From Sterolibacterium sp964437515 (GTDB lineage: Bacteria; Pseudomonadota; Gammaproteobacteria; Burkholderiales; Rhodocyclaceae), in assembly GCA_964437515.1 (NCBI GenBank), contig CAYTHB010000004.1:10924-74923 (forward strand): a DNA stretch of 64,000 nucleotides, in the 5' to 3' direction. The translations under genes and the position numbers were made by a program. This document shows positions 51,275-60,552 of this stretch, piece after piece; within the stretch, counting starts at the first letter, position 1; each line of letters starts with the position of its first letter. The notes under the pieces were generated by a model. That model did no database searches, was not told where the DNA came from, and saw only the letters and a list, made by a program, of their open reading frames with translations.

Positions 51275-52395
51275 CACACCAACAACGCCCAGTGGTTCCC
51301 CGCCGCCATACCGGCTGGCCATCTCATCATTTGCGCCGATTCGCGCGGATGCCAACGTGCCAGACCCAGCCCGCCACCGATCGCTACCCCCGGCGCATCG
51401 GTAAGCGGCCACAAGCCACAGGGGTTCTGCACTTCACCAATGGTCAGCAATTCTCCTGCCTGTTGCGGTCGCCACAAGACGATGCGGTTGGCGCGTTGTG
51501 CCGTCAGCACAAAGCCCCCATCCGGCCCGGCAGCAACATCTCCGGCATAGCCATCAGCCACGACATAACTAGGAATTTCCAGCTTCTGTCCGTCCCATAC
51601 GGCCAGCAAAGGTGCCTCACGACGCTCAGCAGGATCGTCATGCTCGGCTTGCAAACCGACACCAAGGAGTACCCGCTTCGATGTTTCCGTCGGCTGATTC
51701 CATGCAATGTGATGCGGGCTCAGGCGTTTGTCGCGCAACGACCACTCACCCAGCTTCTCACCGTTCTGCGCATCCATACGCACCAGTGTCGGGTTCATCT
51801 TGTCCAAATTACGCTTGTCGCCCGTTGGAGTGCGCGGAATACCGCCATTGGCAACAATCAGCTTGCCTTCTGCATCCACCAGGATCTGGTGTGGGTCAAT
51901 GCCATAGGTCACATGTTCCGCCACTTTGCGCAAGTCGCGCGCATCACGCACGCTCACCCAGCCAGCCCCGGTCTTGCGATCGGTCTCGCCGGTATACAAC
52001 CACTGCCCATCATGGCTGGCGATCACATGGCCATCGAAGGTTCGCGCATTACCCTCGTCTGCCGAAGTGATGCGATGACTCACCTTCCCCGCCGCATCCA
52101 CACGCAACAACCAAGTGCCCGGACGTGTCGCCACCGCCATGAATCCGCCACCCGCTTCCGGCACGATGGCGTGGGGCAGGGTCGGCGTAGTGACCGCGAA
52201 CTGCTGCATCACCCGACCGGCAGCCCAATCCACCTGCAACGCACCAATCTGAAACTCACTGCCATTCATGCGCCAGCCGCCACCCACCCGAAGCACGCGA
52301 CCTTCCGTCGCGGCAAGCGTCCAGCCTGGCAATGCCGCGCTTCCCAACAGTGCGCTGATCTGCCACAAAAATTGACGCCGTTGCATATTGAACAT
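51274..52395 (-). CDS. DUF1513 protein with Tat-like signal
   Basis: 373 aa from MFNMQRRQF, with a twin-arginine-like N-terminus (QRRQFLWQISALLGSAALPG) and a beta-propeller-like body (GGFMAVATRPGTWLLRVD, SHDGQWLYTGE). DUF1513 proteins are found in iron-uptake loci next to imelysin and peroxidase genes; their biochemical role is not settled. It is the first gene of the Fur-controlled run. The start is uncertain: ATG at 52395 and ATG at 52386 are both possible, while the TTG at 52410 lies in the operator palindrome. Confidence 0.8.
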   Translation of the reverse strand: MFNMQRRQFLWQISALLGSAALPGWTLAATEGRVLRVGGGWRMNGSEFQIGALQVDWAAGRVMQQFAVTTPTLPHAIVPEAGGGFMAVATRPGTWLLRVDAAGKVSHRITSADEGNARTFDGHVIASHDGQWLYTGETDRKTGAGWVSVRDARDLRKVAEHVTYGIDPHQILVDAEGKLIVANGGIPRTPTGDKRNLDKMNPTLVRMDAQNGEKLGEWSLRDKRLSPHHIAWNQPTETSKRVLLGVGLQAEHDDPAERREAPLLAVWDGQKLEIPSYVVADGYAGDVAAGPDGGFVLTAQRANRIVLWRPQQAGELLTIGEVQNPCGLWPLTDAPGVAIGGGLGLARWHPRESAQMMRWPAGMAAGNHWALLV

Positions 52396-52403
52396 TCCAG
52401 ACC

Positions 52404-52446
52404 CCGTCAACAGATAATGAGAATATTTCTCATTATCTGTTGACGG
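52404..52446. promoter_or_regulatory. Fur-like operator, 20+3+20 bp palindrome
   Basis: Two perfect 20-bp arms, CCGTCAACAGATAATGAGAA and its complement, enclose TAT. The inner GATAATGAG/CTCATTATC closely follows the Fur consensus. It covers the -10 box of the promoter at 52432-52460, so Fur binding should block RNA polymerase. The outer bases CCGTCAACA/TGTTGACGG go beyond a normal Fur box. Confidence 0.8.
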
Positions 52447-52460
52447 ACAAAATGTGTCAA
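52432..52460 (-). promoter_or_regulatory. Sigma-70 promoter of the DUF1513-tonB operon
   Basis: Read on the minus strand: -35 TTGACA (52460-52455), a 17-bp spacer and -10 GATAAT (52437-52432), nearly consensus. Transcription should start near 52425, giving a 30-40 nt leader before the DUF1513 start. The region 52447-52555 up to the fbpC stop holds no gene. Confidence 0.7.
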
Positions 52461-52555
52461 GTTGTTTCGCCGACTATGCACACCCCTACCAAGCGCACCT
52501 GCTGCACACCTTACAGGCATGACCATCATCCTGATTTGATTTTTTGCAGAAGAAT

Positions 52556-53230
52556 TTATCGCGTCGATGGATGCCATTTGGAGAATCGTCCTTCTCCAAA
52601 AACCCCGATCCAGTCTGCCATCTGTTCTGCCTCTTCTGCATCATGTGTCACCATGAGCGCGGTCTGGCCGGCTTCACGGAGAATGGCACGAACATCAAGA
52701 GCCAGTTGGCGGCGTGTTGCTGTTTCCAGACTGGAGAAGGGTTCGTCGAGTAGCAAGAGTTGCGGTGCTGGAGCCAAGGCACGCGCCAATGCGATACGTT
52801 GCTGTTGGCCGCCGGACATTTGATGCGGCATCCGTTGCGCACAATGCTGGAGGCCCACGAGGGCGAGTAGTTTTTCTACACGTGCCTGACGTTCTGCTTT
52901 GGGCAGGTGGCGTAGGCCAAAGGCAATATTGGATTGTGCATCCAGGTGCGGAAAAAGCGCGATGTCTTGGAACAGCATGCCGACCCCCCGATGCTCAGGA
53001 GCGATGTGGATACCGGGGGCTGAAAGAACCCGCCCGCCGAGTATGATGCGCCCCGCCTGTAACGGTTCAAAGCCCGCGATGGCACGCAATGCGGTGCTTT
53101 TTCCAGAGCCCGATGGACCCAGCAGGCAGGCAATTTTCCCCAGTTCGAGGGACATGGACAGGTCTTTCAGTACGGGGGCATCCGCACCGGGGTAGCCTAT
53201 CTGAAGCGCATCCAGGGTGAGTGTATTCAT
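52556..53230 (-). CDS. fbpC: Fe(III) ABC transporter, ATP-binding subunit
   Basis: 224 aa with Walker A GPSGSGKST, Q-loop, signature MSGGQQQRIALARAL, Walker B LLLLDEPFSSL and the His switch (MVTHDAEEA). FbpC proteins are usually about 350 aa, with a C-terminal regulatory domain. Here the protein ends soon after the His switch (FSKWHPSTR), so that domain is absent. It overlaps the permease stop by 4 bp and completes the fbpA-fbpB-fbpC operon. Confidence 0.9.
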   Translation of the reverse strand: MNTLTLDALQIGYPGADAPVLKDLSMSLELGKIACLLGPSGSGKSTALRAIAGFEPLQAGRIILGGRVLSAPGIHIAPEHRGVGMLFQDIALFPHLDAQSNIAFGLRHLPKAERQARVEKLLALVGLQHCAQRMPHQMSGGQQQRIALARALAPAPQLLLLDEPFSSLETATRRQLALDVRAILREAGQTALMVTHDAEEAEQMADWIGVFGEGRFSKWHPSTR

Positions 53231-54930
53231 GAGGACGTGGGCTGGGTCGAATTCTGTTGTGTCCGGCTCAGCAGCATGACGGCGGGTAGCCCCACCATGA
53301 CAATGAGCAAGGCGGCCATAGAACCATGCTCGTAGCTTCCGCGTGAGGCATCGGCGTACAGCAAGGTCGAGAGGGTTTCGAAGTTTGCGGGACGCAGCAG
53401 CAGGGTCGCGGGGAGCTCTTTCATCACGTCGATGAAAACCATCAGGCTGCTGGCCAGCAGGGCGGGGCGCAATAAGGGGAGATGGACGCGTCTGAGCGTC
53501 GAGGCCGCGCTCTCGCCGAGACTTCTGGCGGCTTGTTCCAGATGCGGAGGCAGGCGCGTTAATCCAGCCTCAAGGTTCCCGACAGGCATCGCGAGAAACC
53601 GCAAGACGCAGGCGACGACCAGAATGCCACCCAGTCCCATCATGGGCAGACCGGGCAGGCCGAGCCCCTGCGCCATCCAAGCATCGAGCTGAAGGGCGGG
53701 GGGCATCAGTCCAATGGCCAGAACCGTACCCGGGATAGCGTAGCCGAGCGAGGCGCAACGCGCCAGCCAGCTTTGTGTCGTCCAAGTACCGATCGAAGGT
53801 CTTGCCGCCCAAGCGACTATCAATCCTGCGCCCAGCGTGATGGCCGTGACACCCAAGGCCAGTCCGGCTGAATTGAGAACGCCGTCGATCAGGCCGGAGG
53901 GCAGGCCGTGCCCTTCCATGAATTGTCGCCAGGCGAGCCAGATCAGGTGCGCCGTCGGTAACACAAAGCCCAGAAATACGGGTAGTCCGACGATCAAGGT
54001 CGTCGCCCATGCGGTCAGCCCATGCAAACGGCGGGCTTGTATCGGGTGCATCCCGCGGATGAGCCCGTGCCGTTGATGCTGCCGCCCTTGGTGTTCCATC
54101 CAGACCAGCGCGATGACCATCAGGAGCATGGCCACGGATATTTGCGCCGCAGCCCCCAGATCGGAGCGGGTGATCCAAGTCGTGTAAATGGATACGGTCA
54201 GTGTCGTGACCCCCATGAATTCTGCCGCCCCAATATCATTGAGCACTTCGAGCAGTGCCAGGCTGAGCCCGACGGCCAGTGCAGGTCTTGCCATCGGCAG
54301 TGCTACTCGAATAAAGGCCTCTCGTGGGCTGCATCCCAGGGTGCGTGCGACCTCCAGCAAGCGTTCCGGTTGTGAGGCAAACATGGTTCGCATCGTCAGG
54401 TAGATGTAGGGGTAAAGAACGGCCGAGAGGACGAAAATCGTTCCGCCGATGGAGCGCAGATCCGGCAAACGGAATTGTCGCGGAGAGTCAAAACCCAAGA
54501 GGGCACGCAGCAGGGTTTGCAGCGGGCCGATCGGGTGCAGCAGATCGACATAGGCATAGGCCACGATGTAAGTCGGCACGGCCAGCGGTAACAGGAGTGC
54601 CCACTGTAGTGTCTGGCGGAGCGGGAAGTCGTATCTTGTGACGACCCAGGCGCAGGCGGTTCCGCTGACGGTGGTCAGCAGCCCAACGCCGACAAGCAGC
54701 AAAGTGGTGTGCGTCAGCGCATGGGGCAACACATGTTGCAGTAGATGGGACCAATGCGCGAAGCCAGCATGGGTCGCCAGGCTCGCCAGAGATGCCATGG
54801 GGAGCACAACGGCCAGTGCGATCAATAGCGCCGTAATCCACCACGCTGGCCCGACGGAGCGGCTACCCAGCGTTCCGCACAAAGGGTTCCGACGGATGAT
54901 CGTCCGGCAACTCCGGACGATCTGTGACAT
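53227..54930 (-). CDS. fbpB: Fe(III) ABC transporter, fused permease
   Basis: 567 aa with about 12 membrane helices in two binding-protein-dependent transport modules. The EAA-like loop occurs twice (EVARTLGCSPREAFIRVALP and EQAARSLGESAASTLRRVHL), as in FbpB/AfuB. It carries ferric iron across the inner membrane after FbpA delivery. The start is put at ATG 54930, 22 bp after the fbpA stop; an earlier ATG (54978) would overlap fbpA. Confidence 0.9.
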   Translation of the reverse strand: MSQIVRSCRTIIRRNPLCGTLGSRSVGPAWWITALLIALAVVLPMASLASLATHAGFAHWSHLLQHVLPHALTHTTLLLVGVGLLTTVSGTACAWVVTRYDFPLRQTLQWALLLPLAVPTYIVAYAYVDLLHPIGPLQTLLRALLGFDSPRQFRLPDLRSIGGTIFVLSAVLYPYIYLTMRTMFASQPERLLEVARTLGCSPREAFIRVALPMARPALAVGLSLALLEVLNDIGAAEFMGVTTLTVSIYTTWITRSDLGAAAQISVAMLLMVIALVWMEHQGRQHQRHGLIRGMHPIQARRLHGLTAWATTLIVGLPVFLGFVLPTAHLIWLAWRQFMEGHGLPSGLIDGVLNSAGLALGVTAITLGAGLIVAWAARPSIGTWTTQSWLARCASLGYAIPGTVLAIGLMPPALQLDAWMAQGLGLPGLPMMGLGGILVVACVLRFLAMPVGNLEAGLTRLPPHLEQAARSLGESAASTLRRVHLPLLRPALLASSLMVFIDVMKELPATLLLRPANFETLSTLLYADASRGSYEHGSMAALLIVMVGLPAVMLLSRTQQNSTQPTSS

Positions 54931-54952
54931 GCGATCTTTCACGAGACAGCGG

Positions 54953-56011
54953 TTATTGATCGAAGCCGACCTTGTCAATTAACAAACTGGCCTGCTTGCG
55001 ATGTTTGGCGATCTCACCTAGCGGCAGGTTATCGGCCTTCAGTGGGCCGATCGCGGCTTGAATCAATGGATCGAGAGACACGCCTTCGCGGACAGGGTAT
55101 TCATAGTTCGCCTGAGCATAGGCTTGCTGCGCCGGTACGGACACCAGAAACTCCAGCAAAGCCTGTGCAGCGGCCTTGTGGGGCGCATGGCGCGCGATGG
55201 AGGCTCCGCTGATATTGACATGCGTGCCTGCGTCACGGGCGGCAAATGTGGGTTTGAATACCTGTATCCCGTCGCCCCACTTGCGGGCATCAGTGCCTGG
55301 TTTGGCGGCTTTCATTTGTCCCACATAATAGGAATTGGCCAGCCCGATGTCGCAGATGCCCCCCAGAATGTCGCGTGCCACATCACGATCGCCGCCGATG
55401 GGTTTGCGCCCTAAATTCGCCTTGAGCCCGCGTAACCATTGCTCGGTTTTGGCTTCGCCATGGTGGGCAATCATCGCGGCCACCAAGGCCGTGTTGTACG
55501 GATGCTGACCTGAGCGCACACAGATTTTCCCCTTCCATTTGGGATCCGCCAGATCTTCGTAGTGCACAGTCGCTGGCTTGAGTTGGGCTTCTGCGTAGAG
55601 CACCCGGGCGCGTAGCGACAATGCCGTCCAATGGCCATTGGCGGCACGCAAATGCGCGGGAACCGCAGCCTCCAGTGTGGGTGACTTGAGGGCTTGTGTC
55701 AGGCCGCTTTCAACCAGGTCGATCAAATTGCCAATATCCACGGTCATTAACACATCCGCCGGAGAGCGCGCCCCCTCTGCCTTGACCCGTTCCAAGAGAC
55801 CATCCTTGATGAACACCGTGTTGACTTTGATGCCACTGCGTGCCGTGAAATCCTTCAACAGCGGCTCGATGAGTGTCACTTCGCGGGTGGTGTACACCGT
55901 GACTTCGCTGGCCGGAGCTTGCGCAAATGCAGGAGAGCCCGCCGCGAGCAAAAAGGCCAAAACTGAAGTCGTGAGTCGTGAAACAAGGGAGAAAGAGAAT
56001 TTTGTTGGCAT
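54953..56011 (-). CDS. fbpA: Periplasmic Fe(III)-binding protein
   Basis: 352 aa with a signal peptide ending SPAFA (about residue 30), then the class C iron-binding fold: VTVYTTREVTLIEPLLKDF, GKICVRSGQHPYNTALV and ANSYYVGQM. The adjacent Tyr pair is the usual Fe(III) ligand pair in FbpA. It binds free ferric iron in the periplasm and passes it to FbpBC. The ATG at 56011 begins a standard signal peptide; the open frame upstream has no such feature. Confidence 0.92.
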   Translation of the reverse strand: MPTKFSFSLVSRLTTSVLAFLLAAGSPAFAQAPASEVTVYTTREVTLIEPLLKDFTARSGIKVNTVFIKDGLLERVKAEGARSPADVLMTVDIGNLIDLVESGLTQALKSPTLEAAVPAHLRAANGHWTALSLRARVLYAEAQLKPATVHYEDLADPKWKGKICVRSGQHPYNTALVAAMIAHHGEAKTEQWLRGLKANLGRKPIGGDRDVARDILGGICDIGLANSYYVGQMKAAKPGTDARKWGDGIQVFKPTFAARDAGTHVNISGASIARHAPHKAAAQALLEFLVSVPAQQAYAQANYEYPVREGVSLDPLIQAAIGPLKADNLPLGEIAKHRKQASLLIDKVGFDQ

Positions 56012-56235
56012 GTCGATACAGGATCCAGTTGAATAGGGAGTACAAAAAACCAGCGGGTTGACTGCTTGCAATGGCGATGGTTCCCAACGCTCGACCTGAG
56101 CGTCAAACAATTCCAAGCAGCAAACTGAACTTTGGGTCGTGAAAGCCACGGACGACGGGCTGAGGCTTGCCAATTACAGGTCACGGAGACATCCGGCAAG
56201 TTCATCCACGCCTTCCGCCTTCTGTCGCACGGTCG

Positions 56236-56256
56236 TTAATGAGAGCGATTCTTAAT
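56236..56256. promoter_or_regulatory. Candidate Fur box upstream of fbpA
   Basis: GTTAATGAGAGCGATTCTTAA matches the Fur pattern moderately: TGAGA and ATTCT half-sites around a short centre. It lies just downstream of the predicted fbpA promoter, where a bound repressor would block elongation or open complex formation. Weaker than the operator at 52404. Confidence 0.5.
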
Positions 56257-56265
56257 TGCGTTTAA

Positions 56266-56293
56266 CTTTAAAAGAAGGGGTGGGGCTTGTCAA
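56266..56293 (-). promoter_or_regulatory. Candidate fbpA promoter
   Basis: On the minus strand: -35 TTGACA (56293-56288), a 16-bp spacer and -10 TAAAGT (56271-56266). Start of transcription would be near 56259, with a leader of about 250 nt before the fbpA ATG. Confidence 0.5.
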
Positions 56294-56469
56294 GGTAGCC
56301 TTTGCTGTATGTCATTTATTGCACTACCCCACGCAGCAATCAATGTCTGTTGACAAGTGCACGTTCGTTTTCAAACAACAGTTTGAACTTGCTTTCGCTT
56401 CGGGATAACATTCACGTTACACAAGCTGTTCCCATTCAAACAGGTCTTTCGCACTGAGGAGGAATGACC

Positions 56470-58623
56470 ATGCCACGCTCTTGCAACACTCGAGCCTTGA
56501 TCTGCCTGACGGCATGGGCCACCCTGCTTCTGGCCGCATGTAACAGCGGCAACGGTTCAGATGGGACGCAGCCCTTGTCGGCCTCATCCAGCGCCTCCCG
56601 CCCAACACCCTCCGCCGGACCACAGGTTCCGCCTCCCAGCTATCCGGGCACCAGCAATTCCACAGGATCAACCACCACGCTTGGCACCCGTCTGCTGACG
56701 AACCAGCCCAACCCACCCGTCACCGCGAATGACCTTGCCAAATGGCGTAGCTATGCACGCGACCCGGACTATCCCAGTATCGTCAAACTGCCCTTGCAAT
56801 TCATCACCACCCGCACCGGGCAAAAACTCGCGGTATTGGTGGCCTTACCGGCGGATGCCAATGGCAATGCGATTCCGGGGAAATTCCCGGTCGTCCTGAC
56901 CCAGAATGCCTATCGTATCGATTTAGGCAATGCACTCTCCAGCATCATGCCGATTGCCAGTACGCTGGGCATCGGTGGTGCCGATCAATTTCTGATTCGT
57001 CGAGGCTATATTTCCGTCACCGTGGATTCACTCGGCTCGGGAATGTCGGATGGTGAACTCAACCTGTTTGGCCTACCGGAACAGGCGGCTTATGCCGACA
57101 CAGTGAACTGGGTTACGGAACAACCTTGGTTCAATGGCAATATCGGTGTCGCAGGCACATCCTATCTGGGCATCAGCTCTTTATTCACGGCCTCACAGCG
57201 TCATCCCTCGGTCAAGGCAGCCTTCGTGAACATCCCCATGGGTGATCCCTGGCGCGACACCATCGGCACAGGGGGGATGCTCAATGCCTGGTTCATTTCC
57301 AACTGGCTACCGCTGACCCAGGCACTCAGCGTATTCAACGATCAGGCCATTGCAAAATATCCGCAATATTCCGATCAAATCAAAGCTGCCACGAAGCAGC
57401 ACGTCGATGCCATCTACAACGTCATTCTGCCGCTCCTCAACAACGCGCTCTCCGGACAAACCGGCTACGCCACGGATGACGGCACCTTCTGGAGCGATCG
57501 CTCCCCCATCGAGCAAGCCCACAAAATCCAGGTTCCGACCTTTGTCATCGGCTCGTCCAGCGATATTTTCCAGCGCAATGAACCCCTGCTCTACGAGCAA
57601 CTCAAGCGCAACGTCCCCACCAAACTCCTGATCGTTCCGGGGGCTCATGCCGAATCCATCCTCTCCACGCTCATCGACAACAACAATATGTTCGAACAGG
57701 GTGCGCCTGCCGCGACAGGGTTGATGTTGCAGTGGTTTGACAAATACCTGAAAGGCATCCCCAGCGGTGTCGAATTCCAGCCAACAGTGACCCAGTATGT
57801 CGCCGGCCTCGGTACAAATTTGCCGGCCTATACGACCAGTACCGACTGGCCTCATCCCCAAGCTGTTCCACAACGTCTCTGGCTGCACGGTGATTTGAGC
57901 CTGACCACCACGGCGCCCACAGGAGATGAAGCGACACATACGATCAACGAACCTCCTGCCCCTGAAATCAGGGTCGGTACCAACAAGGAGGGCAATCTCG
58001 CACGAGGATGGGTCGTTCCGGCCGATGGGAGCGAAAAATCCATCAGTTGGCTGCAATGGAGCCTCGGTTTCGTCCTGCCTCTGTTCGACTGGTATCGGGA
58101 AAGCGATACCGTGGAAAAACTGCAACAAGCCGTCAATTACGAAACCGGAACGATGACCAGCGATTACTACATCAATGGACCGATTCAAGCGGATATCTGG
58201 ATGTCTTCGACGGCACAAGAAGCCGCGATTTCAGTGCGTATCGATGATGTTGGTACGGATGGCATCGCACGCCCCATCACCAATGGCCTGATGTCCGCCG
58301 CCTTCCGCGCCGTCGACACCACGCGCTCGCGCTATCTCAAGGGTGAAATGATCCAGCCCTGGCATCCGTACACCCTCGCATCGAAACAATTGCTCGTTCC
58401 CGGCGAGCCGGTTCTGGTGCCGGTGGAAATTTTCCCAGCGGCCGCCGTCATCAAGAAAGGACATCGCCTGCGCGTCTCCATCAGCGCCAGCAATCAGGCT
58501 CAAGGGGTCTGGAATTCTGCCTCACAAGCACAGGCAAATGGCGGAACAAGCACCCTGTACAACGACATCAACCACCCTTCCAGTGTGGTTTTTTCCGTAC
58601 TGCCCAACACGTTACTAAAGTAG
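56470..58623 (+). CDS. CocE/NonD-type alpha/beta hydrolase, lipoprotein
   Basis: 717 aa. A signal sequence ends at the lipobox LLAAC, followed by a Ser/Pro/Thr-rich linker of about 50 residues. Then comes an X-Pro dipeptidyl-peptidase S15-type alpha/beta hydrolase with the nucleophile Ser in GVAGTSYLGIS and the His in VPGAHAESI, and a C-terminal jelly-roll (about 500-717). The family includes cocaine esterase and acyl-peptidases; the substrate is unknown. The ATG at 56470 has AGGAGG 7 nt upstream, better spaced than the ATG at 56464. It is probably outer-membrane anchored. Confidence 0.85.
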   Translation: MPRSCNTRALICLTAWATLLLAACNSGNGSDGTQPLSASSSASRPTPSAGPQVPPPSYPGTSNSTGSTTTLGTRLLTNQPNPPVTANDLAKWRSYARDPDYPSIVKLPLQFITTRTGQKLAVLVALPADANGNAIPGKFPVVLTQNAYRIDLGNALSSIMPIASTLGIGGADQFLIRRGYISVTVDSLGSGMSDGELNLFGLPEQAAYADTVNWVTEQPWFNGNIGVAGTSYLGISSLFTASQRHPSVKAAFVNIPMGDPWRDTIGTGGMLNAWFISNWLPLTQALSVFNDQAIAKYPQYSDQIKAATKQHVDAIYNVILPLLNNALSGQTGYATDDGTFWSDRSPIEQAHKIQVPTFVIGSSSDIFQRNEPLLYEQLKRNVPTKLLIVPGAHAESILSTLIDNNNMFEQGAPAATGLMLQWFDKYLKGIPSGVEFQPTVTQYVAGLGTNLPAYTTSTDWPHPQAVPQRLWLHGDLSLTTTAPTGDEATHTINEPPAPEIRVGTNKEGNLARGWVVPADGSEKSISWLQWSLGFVLPLFDWYRESDTVEKLQQAVNYETGTMTSDYYINGPIQADIWMSSTAQEAAISVRIDDVGTDGIARPITNGLMSAAFRAVDTTRSRYLKGEMIQPWHPYTLASKQLLVPGEPVLVPVEIFPAAAVIKKGHRLRVSISASNQAQGVWNSASQAQANGGTSTLYNDINHPSSVVFSVLPNTLLK

Positions 58624-58677
58624 TATGCAAGAATCAGCCTCCCAGCGCTTCACCTCCGTCAAAGCAGGCACACCATA

Positions 58678-60381
58678 ATGTCGAATATCTCGTTTTCAGA
58701 ATCTTCCAGTCTGTCTTCGCGTCTGATGTGGGCAGGCTGCGGCATCATGCTCCTGATTGTTGTTTCGCTGATCTGGGTCGGATTTGAACTGAAAGCGGCC
58801 ACACTGGAAGAGGCCGGACTCGCCGCCGCTTCATCGGCACTCAAGAGCGCGGAAGACGCTCGCAAGTTCTATGCAAAGGAAATTGTCCCGAAGGCAAGTG
58901 CTGCCGGAATCCATGTCCAGCCGGATTACGCCGGGAAAAACGACACCATCCCGGTACCCGCCACACTGATCCGCGCTTTGGCAGAAGCCGACAAATCCGG
59001 GAACCACTTACGTCTGTATTCACGCTATCCCTTCAACTTTCGCAAGGGTGATGATGTCCGTCGTGATGGTTTTGAAGAAGATGCACTGAACTGGCTCGAA
59101 AAAAACCCCACGTCCAGCTTCTCCCGGATCGAAAATCGTAACGGAATTCCCGTCATGCGACTGGCCAAGGCCGATATCATGACGCACGAATCGTGTATCT
59201 CCTGTCATAACAGCCACCCCGACTCACCCCGCCATGACTGGAAGCAGGGAGACGTGAGGGGCATACTGGAAGTATCCGTACCCATCGACCGTATCGAAAC
59301 ACAGATTCTCCAGCGATTTGGCATGGCCGCACTATTGCTGGCGCTGTGCATGGGCATCGGTATTGCATGGTTCTACAGCGTGGCACGCAGCATACGCCGG
59401 CCTCTGGATGACCTTGTCGCCGCTGCAGAATTGGCGGTCGCACAGGACGATTTCACCCGAAAAATCCCCATGAGTGGCGTGCGCGAAACGCTGAAAGTCA
59501 GCCATGCCATCAATGCCTTGATGCAAAAGCTACGCCATGTCATCGAAGAAACCCGACAAGCCAGCGAACAGATTGCAGCCACCGCCCATGCACTCTCAGG
59601 GGCTAGCGAACAAGTGGCTCAAAGTGCTTCGACACAGGGAGCGGCCTCCTCATCCGTTGCCGCTGCCGTCGAACAAAGTTCGGCCAGCCTCGGTGAAACC
59701 TCGGCCAATGCGGCCACAGCCACCGCGTTTGTTGCCCATGCCCGTGACAGCGTCGACCAGACCCTCATTGAAATGACAGCCACGGTCGATAACGTCAGAA
59801 ATATTGCCCGTTTGATTCAGGAATCCGGAATACGCATCGGCCAACTCGAAAACAGCTCAAACAAGATTGATGGCATCGTCAAGGTCATCCGTGAAATTGC
59901 CGATCAAACCAATCTACTGGCACTCAATGCCGCCATCGAAGCCGCCCGCGCCGGAGAACAAGGACGCGGATTCGCCGTAGTAGCCGATGAAGTCCGCAAA
60001 CTGGCCGAGCGCACCGGCAATGCCACACAGGAAATCGCTGCCATCATCAGTGAAATCCAGTCACAAATGAACGAAACCGTCAGCAATATGCAGCACGCCA
60101 CAGAACAGACGACCACCAGCTTGGAGCTGGTCAGCAATACCGAAGCGGCATTGCAAAAAATCGGCCAGGACTCAGGCGTCATTTCCAGTAATGTTCAAAG
60201 CATCGCCGTCGCTATCCGCGAACAGGACGCGGCCATACAGCAGATTGCCCAGAATATCGAACACATCGCTCAAATGGCGGATCAACAAGGCCAGTCAGCC
60301 ACGGGTAGCCATCAGACAGCCGCCCAACTCGACACGCTTGCCATGCAGCTTCGTGACACCGTGGCTCATTACAGAATTTAA
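58678..60381 (+). CDS. Methyl-accepting chemotaxis protein with heme-binding DUF3365 sensor
   Basis: 567 aa: TM1 (about 14-36), a periplasmic DUF3365/Tll0287-like domain (about 40-215) with a c-type heme motif C173-I-S-C176-H177, TM2 (about 218-240), HAMP, then the MCP signalling domain with the hairpin tip DQTNLLALNAAIEAARAGEQ and GRGFAVVADEVRKLAERTG. The covalent heme suggests sensing of oxygen, NO or redox state at the periplasmic side. It is followed 171 bp later by a bacteriohemerythrin gene on the same strand. No other chemotaxis genes are nearby. Confidence 0.9.
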   Translation: MSNISFSESSSLSSRLMWAGCGIMLLIVVSLIWVGFELKAATLEEAGLAAASSALKSAEDARKFYAKEIVPKASAAGIHVQPDYAGKNDTIPVPATLIRALAEADKSGNHLRLYSRYPFNFRKGDDVRRDGFEEDALNWLEKNPTSSFSRIENRNGIPVMRLAKADIMTHESCISCHNSHPDSPRHDWKQGDVRGILEVSVPIDRIETQILQRFGMAALLLALCMGIGIAWFYSVARSIRRPLDDLVAAAELAVAQDDFTRKIPMSGVRETLKVSHAINALMQKLRHVIEETRQASEQIAATAHALSGASEQVAQSASTQGAASSSVAAAVEQSSASLGETSANAATATAFVAHARDSVDQTLIEMTATVDNVRNIARLIQESGIRIGQLENSSNKIDGIVKVIREIADQTNLLALNAAIEAARAGEQGRGFAVVADEVRKLAERTGNATQEIAAIISEIQSQMNETVSNMQHATEQTTTSLELVSNTEAALQKIGQDSGVISSNVQSIAVAIREQDAAIQQIAQNIEHIAQMADQQGQSATGSHQTAAQLDTLAMQLRDTVAHYRI

Positions 60382-60552
60382 TGTTTGTTACAATTTCTTC
60401 AGTCCGAATAGTATTACTTAAGCGATATCGCTCTATACTCTTCCTTGAATCAGAAATACCCGTACAAAGAATTGAGCATCTTTTTCGCTTAAGGCGCGCC
60501 GTCAGACACAGACTGGCGACTAGAGATCAAACTACGGACTCTGGACACAAAC

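Larger units (their letters stand above)
56012..56469. other. Non-coding interval between fbpA and the hydrolase
   Basis: No credible gene is seen in these 458 bp. The part next to fbpA (56012-56235) is the long leader of fbpA, the middle holds the candidate Fur box and fbpA promoter listed separately, and the right end carries the ribosome site AGGAGG (56457-56462) of the hydrolase gene. Confidence 0.6.
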
